Part shown: positions 5,605 to 9,704 of the stretch, in pieces | Layout of the letters: each line of letters opens with the position of its first letter | Position numbering within the stretch: position 1 is the stretch's first letter | Assembly (NCBI GenBank): GCA_016208345.1 | Contig: JACQYG010000110.1 | Coordinates: forward strand, 1-9,704 | Direction: 5' to 3' | Length of the DNA stretch: 9,704 bases | From: Chloroflexota bacterium | GTDB taxonomy: Bacteria; Chloroflexota; DTOL01; JACQYG01 | Notes under the pieces: model-generated | What the model was told of the DNA's origin: nothing | Seen by the model: the letters and a program-made list of their open reading frames with translations, nothing else | The model's database searches: none | Translations under genes and position numbers: made by a program

Positions 5605-6571
5605 GGACGTGCTATACTTCGAAATCGGTCCCAGCAATCCCGTGACGCTGCGCGTGCAGCCGGGCGAGGAGTTCGAGGTAGAGACACAACTAAATCCGGG
5701 GCCCTGGCTTGACGATCATCCCGAGGGAGAACGGCTGCGGAAGAAGTTGTCCGATGGGCAGCAAGCGAGGAGCTCCATGTTCACCCCTGGCTGGTCTATT
5801 CCGTGGCATTTGGCGGCCGGATTGCCCAGTGGGAATCCGTCGAGCGGTTGCATCTACGTTGAGGGGGCGAAGCCCGGCAATGTGCTGCTCGTCCATATCG
5901 GCCAAATTGACTTGGACCCACTGGGGTTCACCAGCTACTCCGGCAATAGTGGCGCCTTGCCTGGCTGGATGGGGCCGTCAGGCCTTGGCGCTGGACATCG
6001 CATTGTCGAAATCCATGGCGGGTTTATCCACTGGAGTGAGGCTCTGAAGTTGCCGGTGCGGCCGATGATAGGGTTCGTTAGTGTGGCGCCTGCACGCGAG
6101 CGGTTCAGCAACGCCTGGGGTGGCTACTGGGGTGGAAACTTTGACGTGCAGGAGATCACCACCGGTGCCACGGTGATGCTCGGGGTAAACGTAGAGGGTG
6201 CGCTGCTACACATTGGCGATATGCATGCGCTTCAGGGTGACGGCGAAATCTGTGGGGCAGGTGGCATTGAAGCCAGCGGGCGCGTTCGCCTGCGGGTAGA
6301 ACTGGCACCCAAACCGAATTCCTTCTTCTGGCCCCGCCTTATCAATGACACCCACATCGCGACTATAGCCATGGCTCGGCCTTGCGAAGATGCCTTCCGC
6401 TACGCGTTGGAGGCGATGGTCCTCTGGCTGGAAGAGGATTACGGCTTCTCGCGGAGCGAGGCCTTTCTCTATCTCGGTCAAGTCTTAGAGGCGCGCTGCA
6501 CCCAGTTCGTCAATCCGACGTTCACCTATATCGTCAAAGTGCCGAAACGGTTCCTGCCTGGCGCAACGTGA
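5588..6571 (+). CDS. Acetamidase/formamidase-family protein (FmdA_AmdA)
   Basis: A member of the metal-dependent FmdA_AmdA family, which hydrolyses small amides such as formamide or acetamide to the acid and ammonia. Numbering from ATG 5588: LRVQPGEEFEVET (21-33), SGCIYVEGAKPGNVLLVHIG (86-105), GGYWGGNFDVQEI (178-190), GVNVEGALLHIGDMHALQGD (199-218) and GEICGAGGIEASG (219-231) are the family's ordered landmarks; the GGNFD Asp and the GDMHA/GDGE acidic and His residues are the expected metal/active-site region. At 327 aa it is of normal length. A TTG at 5567 or ATG at 5570 would add a few residues, but ATG 5588 with AGGAAGG just upstream fits the family N-terminus. Its gene lies between sugar kinase and glycosidase genes, so the amide may be carried on a sugar conjugate (inference). 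Confidence 0.88.
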   Translation: MKRATKDVLYFEIGPSNPVTLRVQPGEEFEVETQLNPGPWLDDHPEGERLRKKLSDGQQARSSMFTPGWSIPWHLAAGLPSGNPSSGCIYVEGAKPGNVLLVHIGQIDLDPLGFTSYSGNSGALPGWMGPSGLGAGHRIVEIHGGFIHWSEALKLPVRPMIGFVSVAPARERFSNAWGGYWGGNFDVQEITTGATVMLGVNVEGALLHIGDMHALQGDGEICGAGGIEASGRVRLRVELAPKPNSFFWPRLINDTHIATIAMARPCEDAFRYALEAMVLWLEEDYGFSRSEAFLYLGQVLEARCTQFVNPTFTYIVKVPKRFLPGAT

Positions 6572-6587
6572 TGGGGAGAGAGGCAAC

Positions 6588-7842
6588 ATGACCAAGATCG
6601 CTCTCATCGGTGCGGGCAGCGTGGAGTTCACCAGGAGGCTGACGAATGATATCCTTCTCTGTCCTGCATTACAGGACTGCACTATTGTCTTGGTGGATAT
6701 TGACGCTGACCGCCTGGCTCTGGCCCGTGACTTAGTGCAGAAGATGATCAGGGTGCGCAATCTGCCAGCCCGTGTCGAGGCGACACTGGACCGCCGAGCA
6801 GCCCTGAAGGACGCCAGAAATGTCATCGTCACCATCCATCCGGGTGGGCTGGAGGCCTATGAGTACGACATCACCATCCCCCTCAAGTATGGAGTCGGGC
6901 AGTGTGTCGGCGACACGCTAGGCCCAGGAGGTGTCTTCCGGGGCCTGCGTACCAATCCCGTCCTGCTCGATATCTGTCGCGACATGGACGAAGTGTGCCC
7001 ACCGGAAGCGCTGCTGATTAACTACTCAAACCCCATGGCCATCAACTGCTGGGGGGTGGCTGCCGGGAGCGGCCGGCCGCATGTCGGCCTCTGTCACAGT
7101 GTGCAAGGCACGGCCGAGGATCTCGGCGAATTAATCGGTGCCCCTCTGGAGGAGATAAGTTATTGGGTAGCCGGCATCAATCACCAGGCCTGGTTCCTGG
7201 AGTTCAGGTGGAACGGCAAGGATGCCTCCCCGTTGCTGCGGGAGCGCATCAGGGACCCCCAGATCATCGGCCAGGAGCCGATTCGCATAGACCTGATGCA
7301 ATACTTCGGGTATTTCGTCACCGAGTCTAGCACTCACGTCTCGGAGTATCGACCGGGGTCGCAGCGGCGGGAATTTAAAGACACACAAGGCGAGATTACC
7401 TGCCTACCTGGCTGAGGTCAAAGAGGAGATTGCCGGTAAACGTCCGCTGCCGGAGAGACGGACGAACGAGTACTGTTCGTATCTCCTTGAAGCTATAGAG
7501 ACCAATCGACCCGTGGTGATTAGCGGCAACGTGCCCAACACGGGGCTCATCACCAACCTGCCCCAAGGTTGCTGTGTCGAGGTGCCCTGCCTAGTGGATG
7601 CAAACGGCATTCACCCTTGCTATGTGGGTGAGCTGCCGCCACAGTTGGCCGCACTCAACCGTACCAACATCAACGTCCAAGAACTGGCCGTAAAGGCTGC
7701 ACTGAGCGGGGACCGGGACATGGTCTACTATGCTGTGGCCCTCGAGCCGCTCACGGCGGCGGTTTGCACGTTACCTCAGATCAAACAGATGGTGGATGAA
7801 CTCTTGGAGGCTGAGGCCCAGTGGCTACCACAGTTCGCTTGA
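6588..7842 (+). pseudogene. Glycoside hydrolase family 4 (MelA-like, NAD+/Mn2+-dependent), interrupted by a frameshift
   Basis: GH4 enzymes cleave alpha- or beta-glycosides by NAD+-dependent oxidation at C3 followed by elimination, using Mn2+. Frame A (6588-7415) carries the Rossmann loop IGAGSVEFTRRL (7-18), VTIHPGG (81-87), GDTLGPGGVFRGLRT (108-122), NYSNPM (145-150), the metal-binding GLCHS with C169/H170, and GINHQAWF (196-203). It reaches EYRPGS (253-258), then derails and stops at 7413-7415. A second frame, open from about 7354 to the TGA at 7840-7842, continues the family: LPAYLAEVKEEIAGK, EAIETNRPVVISGNVPNTGL, NLPQGCCVEVPCLVD, and a C-terminus ending AQWLPQFA. One extra base or two lost bases near 7354-7360 would explain it. 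The restored protein of about 417 aa is close to normal. GGGGAGAGAGG precedes ATG 6588. It is either a true pseudogene or a sequencing error. Confidence 0.85.
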
Positions 7843-7890
7843 AAGGTAACTACAATGCGGCGCGGTTGCTGCAATTGTCGCGCGAGACGT

Positions 7891-7903
7891 AAAGGAGGTG
7901 ATG
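7891..7903 (+). other. Isolated near-perfect Shine-Dalgarno sequence followed by a 4-codon ORF
   Basis: AAAGGAGGTGAT (7891-7902) complements the whole 3' tail of 16S rRNA, longer than any ribosome binding site of the window's genes. The ATG 9 nt after its GGAGG core (7908) opens only M-A-V-G-stop. A GTG/ATG at 7898-7901 is in frame with the solute-binding protein far downstream but lies inside or too near the Shine-Dalgarno sequence. The ORF it once served has probably been displaced, perhaps by the heptad repeat that begins at 7922. Confidence 0.45.
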
Positions 7904-7921
7904 AGGCATGGCGGTTGGCTA

Positions 7922-7963
7922 ATGGCAGATGGCAGCTGCTATCAGCTATCTGCTATCAGCTAT
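7922..7963. repeat. 42-bp heptad-phased repeat (six 7-bp units)
   Basis: ATGGCAG occurs twice in tandem (7922-7935), followed by a perfect tandem pair of the 14-mer CTGCTATCAGCTAT (7936-7949 and 7950-7963). Read on the reverse strand the 14-mer is ATAGCTG-ATAGCAG, so the block is six heptamers in phase: four ATAGCWG units, then two CTGCCAT units. It is non-coding and lies in the leader before the solute-binding protein gene. Heptamer short tandem repeats of this kind are known in intergenic regions of cyanobacteria, and I recall similar filler in Chloroflexota. Confidence 0.75.
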
Positions 7964-7969
7964 TTCACC

Positions 7970-8011
7970 GGGGCAAGGCCGCCCCAAGTCAAAGTGCCCA
8001 TACTGGGGCAC
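7970..8011 (+). other. Two small hairpins in the solute-binding protein leader
   Basis: GGGGC (7970-7974) can pair with GCCCC (7981-7985), and GTGCCC (7994-7999) pairs perfectly with GGGCAC (8006-8011). GCCCC of the first hairpin could also pair with GGGGC at 8005-8009, so the two structures compete with a third. There is no T-run, so this is not an intrinsic terminator; it may protect the mRNA end or be chance in GC-rich sequence. Confidence 0.25.
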
Positions 8012-8038
8012 ATAGCTGTAGTACACGGAGGTAGAGAG

Positions 8039-8986
8039 ATGCGTATGCGAACCCTTTCCGTCCTCCTATTGGTGGCTCCGCTGGCCACCTTAGGAGCCGC
8101 CTGCGGCCCGACGCCGACACCGGCACCACCGACCAAACCGGCCCCGACGCCCACCCCAGCACCGCCTACCAAGCCCGCCCTGGAGTCCAGCCTGGTAGTC
8201 TATACCCCCAGCGGCCCGGAACTCACCGACCCCATCCTCAAGAAGTGGGCTGAGAAGTATCCCAACGTCAAGGTGGACGTGGTCAAGGCCGGCACCGGCG
8301 ATATCCTGGCCCGCATCCGCGCCGAGAAGGACAAGCCCCTGGGAGATGTGCTCTTTGGCGGCTCCACGGTGCTGCACGAGGCCAATGCCGATCTCTTCGA
8401 GGCCGTCGCCCTGCCCGATGACGCCCAGTTCGCCGTGACCGACAAAAACAACAAGTGGCACGCCTATACCACTATACCCAAGCCTATCGCCGTCAACACC
8501 AAGATGCTCAAGCCAGAGCAGTATCCCAAGACCATGAAGGAGTTGAGCGATCCCAAGTGGAAGGCTGGCAAGACCGCCCTCTCCAATCCCCGCACCTCCG
8601 GCACAGCCTATGCCATCGTCACGGCCATGGTCACCCTCTACGGCTGGGACTACGTCACCGACTTCTTGAAGAACGCCATGGTGACCAAGAGCTCCGACGA
8701 GATGTTCAAAGCCGTGCGTGACGGTGAAGTGGCCGTGGCCTTTATCAACGAGGACCTGGGTGTGAAGTGGGTGGCCGAGGGTGCACTTATCGTCCTGATC
8801 TACCCCACCGATGGAGTAGCCACCGAGGTGGACGTCTTCGCCCTGATCAAAGGAGCAGCCCATCCCAACGCGGCCAAGGCCTTCCTGTCCTTCCTCCAGA
8901 GCAAGGAGATCAGCGAATTGACTCGAGACATCGTGGTGCGGCGCTCCATGCGCAACGGTGGGCGAACTTGCGCCTGCTTGTACTAG
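8039..8986 (+). CDS. Iron/sugar-phosphate-type ABC solute-binding lipoprotein (FbpA/AfuA/AepX-like), shortened C-terminus
   Basis: An extracytoplasmic ligand-binding protein delivering substrate to the permease encoded next. ATG 8039 is chosen over the GTG at 7898 because GGAGG (8027-8031) lies 7 nt upstream and because it begins a lipoprotein signal peptide: MRMR, a hydrophobic stretch (5-19) and a LGAA-C lipid cysteine (C22). A Pro/Thr linker (24-47) follows. The mature domain starts SLVVYTPSGPELTDPILKKW (51-70) and contains GDVLFGGS (102-109), WHAYTTIPKPIAVNTKML (140-157), LSDPKWKAGKTALSNPRTSG (169-188) and YPTDGVATEVD (255-265), typical of bacterial iron, hexose-phosphate and 2-aminoethylphosphonate binders. 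After VVRRSMR (299-305) it ends NGGRTCACLY; relatives usually continue some 30-40 residues, so the tail seems clipped. It may still fold. The ligand is unknown. Confidence 0.85.
   Translation: MRMRTLSVLLLVAPLATLGAACGPTPTPAPPTKPAPTPTPAPPTKPALESSLVVYTPSGPELTDPILKKWAEKYPNVKVDVVKAGTGDILARIRAEKDKPLGDVLFGGSTVLHEANADLFEAVALPDDAQFAVTDKNNKWHAYTTIPKPIAVNTKMLKPEQYPKTMKELSDPKWKAGKTALSNPRTSGTAYAIVTAMVTLYGWDYVTDFLKNAMVTKSSDEMFKAVRDGEVAVAFINEDLGVKWVAEGALIVLIYPTDGVATEVDVFALIKGAAHPNAAKAFLSFLQSKEISELTRDIVVRRSMRNGGRTCACLY
8108..8179 (+). repeat. Tandem duplication of a 12-residue Pro/Thr linker inside the lipoprotein
   Basis: PTPTPAPPTKPA is encoded twice in succession (8108-8143 and 8144-8179). The two 36-nt copies differ at seven positions, all third-codon bases that leave the protein unchanged. 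The linker tethers the binding domain to the membrane anchor at C22. Confidence 0.85.
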
Positions 8987-9005
8987 CCCTCTCAAGGGGA
9001 TAACC

Positions 9006-9704
9006 GTGGCCCAGCGTTCTCAAGCCCTGCCGGCATTGTCTCGTCTCATCGGGACGCACCTCCGCGCCTGGCTGGCCGATCCCTGGCAGCTCATCGCCCT
9101 AGGGCTCCTGCTCCTCATGGTCTTCCTGGTGCTTTATCCTCAGTTGTGGATCGTGCGCACCAGCTTCGTGCAGCCGCGGAGTGAGGCCCTGACCCTGGGT
9201 AACTACGTCCGCTTCTTCGCTGAGGCCCGCTTCCGGCAGGCCTTGATCAACAGCCTGGCCTCCAGCTTCCTGGCGGTGGCGGGCGCGGCGTTGGTGGCGG
9301 TGCCCCTGGCCTTCCTGCTGGCCCGCTACCGCCTGCCGGGGAAAGGGACCATCCTCACCCTGGTGACCATGGCCACCGTCTCGCCACCTTTCCTGGGGGC
9401 CTACGCCTGGGTGCTCCTCCTGGGGCGGTCGGGCATGATCAGCCCCTTTCTGCGCGACCTGGGCATCCCCTGGCGCTCCATCATCGGGCCGGGCGGTGTG
9501 GTGTGGGCTATGATCTGGACGATCTATCCGGTGCTTTTCCTCCTGGTCTACGATGCCTTCACCAACCTGGACCCCTCCTTGGAGGAGGCGGCCCTCTCAG
9601 TGGGGGCCAGCCCGCTCCGTTCCATCCTTACCATCTCCCTGCCCATGGCTACGCCGGCCATCCTCACCGGCGGCTACCTTTCCCTCTCGGCGGCCTTCGC
9701 CGAC
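9006..9704 (+). CDS. ABC transporter permease (FbpB/AfuB-like), 3'-truncated by the window end
   Basis: An inner-membrane permease that partners the preceding binding protein. GTG 9006 lies 19 nt after its stop and has AAGGGGA (8994-9000) 5 nt upstream. The frame is open for 233 codons to the window edge. Hydrophobic segments are visible at about residues 27-49, 82-108, 114-139 and 163-183. The EAA loop that docks the ATPase is clear: EAALSVGASPLRSILTISLP (194-213), matching EAA-x3-G-x9-I-x-LP. The family often has two such halves in one chain of about 500-570 residues, so more than half of the gene may lie outside. Codon use is strongly GC-rich, like the binding protein's. An ATPase gene would be expected downstream. 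Confidence 0.9.
   Translation, partial: MAQRSQALPALSRLIGTHLRAWLADPWQLIALGLLLLMVFLVLYPQLWIVRTSFVQPRSEALTLGNYVRFFAEARFRQALINSLASSFLAVAGAALVAVPLAFLLARYRLPGKGTILTLVTMATVSPPFLGAYAWVLLLGRSGMISPFLRDLGIPWRSIIGPGGVVWAMIWTIYPVLFLLVYDAFTNLDPSLEEAALSVGASPLRSILTISLPMATPAILTGGYLSLSAAFAD

Noticed and set aside
7915..7945. Promoter TTGGCT ... TATCAG before the binding-protein gene
   Set aside because: The spacer is 19 nt, both boxes are weak and the -10 falls in the heptad repeat, so I cannot support it.
7855..8036. 60-codon ORF (MRRGCCNCRARRKGG...) in the leader
   Set aside because: It lacks a ribosome binding site at its ATG, runs through the heptad repeat and both hairpins, and has no recognisable pattern.
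7898..8038. Longer N-terminus for the solute-binding protein starting at GTG 7898
   Set aside because: It would place 47 residues encoded by repeats before a clear lipoprotein signal peptide; ATG 8039 has its own well-spaced GGAGG.
8090..8995. 301-codon reverse-strand open frame over the solute-binding protein gene
   Set aside because: The Gly/Val/His-rich translation has no motifs and ends in Arg/Gly repeats from the Pro/Thr linker; it is a shadow of the lipoprotein gene.
1..9704. CRISPR array, tRNA, rRNA or toxin-antitoxin system
   Set aside because: No regularly spaced repeats with unique spacers, no tRNA-like cloverleaf and no recognisable toxin-antitoxin pair were found on either strand.

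Overview
The window looks like a bacterial chromosome segment, most likely from a Chloroflexota (Anaerolineae-like) bacterium. This placement is inferred from style, not from a marker gene. The clues are a lipoprotein with a Pro/Thr-rich PTPTPAPP linker, heptamer-phased intergenic repeats, and a mix of ROK, DeoR, GH4, PfkB and iron-type ABC transporter genes. All intact genes lie on the + strand; only a transposase remnant is on the - strand. There are no rRNA or tRNA genes, no CRISPR array and no recognisable phage or defence genes.

Layout. (1) 1-1240 is a graveyard region. It holds the 3' part of a GNAT acetyltransferase, a long imperfect hairpin resembling an integron attC site overlapping its stop codon, a frameshifted fragment of a probable secreted-protein gene, and an N-terminal transposase remnant with three direct repeats from the insertion-sequence end. 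(2) 1246-2657 has a strong promoter, a small palindrome and a ROK-family regulator, followed 8 nt later by the first codons of an amidohydrolase that is cut off. (3) 2626-7842 starts with a second strong promoter. It drives a tightly packed operon: DeoR-type repressor, two-domain SIS sugar isomerase/deglycase, PfkB sugar kinase, a 43-aa small ORF, acetamidase/formamidase-family protein, and a GH4 glycosidase interrupted by a frameshift. (4) 7843-8038 is a leader with an isolated perfect Shine-Dalgarno sequence, a 42-bp heptad repeat and small hairpins. (5) 8039-9704 encodes an iron/sugar-phosphate-type solute-binding lipoprotein with a shortened C-terminus and the start of its ABC permease, which runs off the window.

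How the genes could work together. An SIS protein with the GlmS/FraB-type catalytic Glu and His beside a PfkB kinase and an amide hydrolase resembles the fructosamine/fructose-asparagine (frl, fra) and opine catabolic loci. There a kinase phosphorylates the sugar conjugate, an SIS deglycase splits it and an amidase trims the amide. Amino-sugar catabolism (kinase plus SIS deaminase) is the main alternative. The DeoR protein would be the local sugar-phosphate-responsive repressor, and the downstream transporter may import the substrate.

The most striking property of the window is how many genes are damaged: a truncated amidohydrolase start, an SIS protein without its C-terminal tail, a frameshifted GH4, a clipped solute-binding protein, and two pseudogene pieces. 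This means either a decaying, recombination-prone accessory region or sequencing/assembly error. I see no clear evidence of an entirely new system; the kinase/SIS/acetamidase combination and the attC-like site are the best leads.
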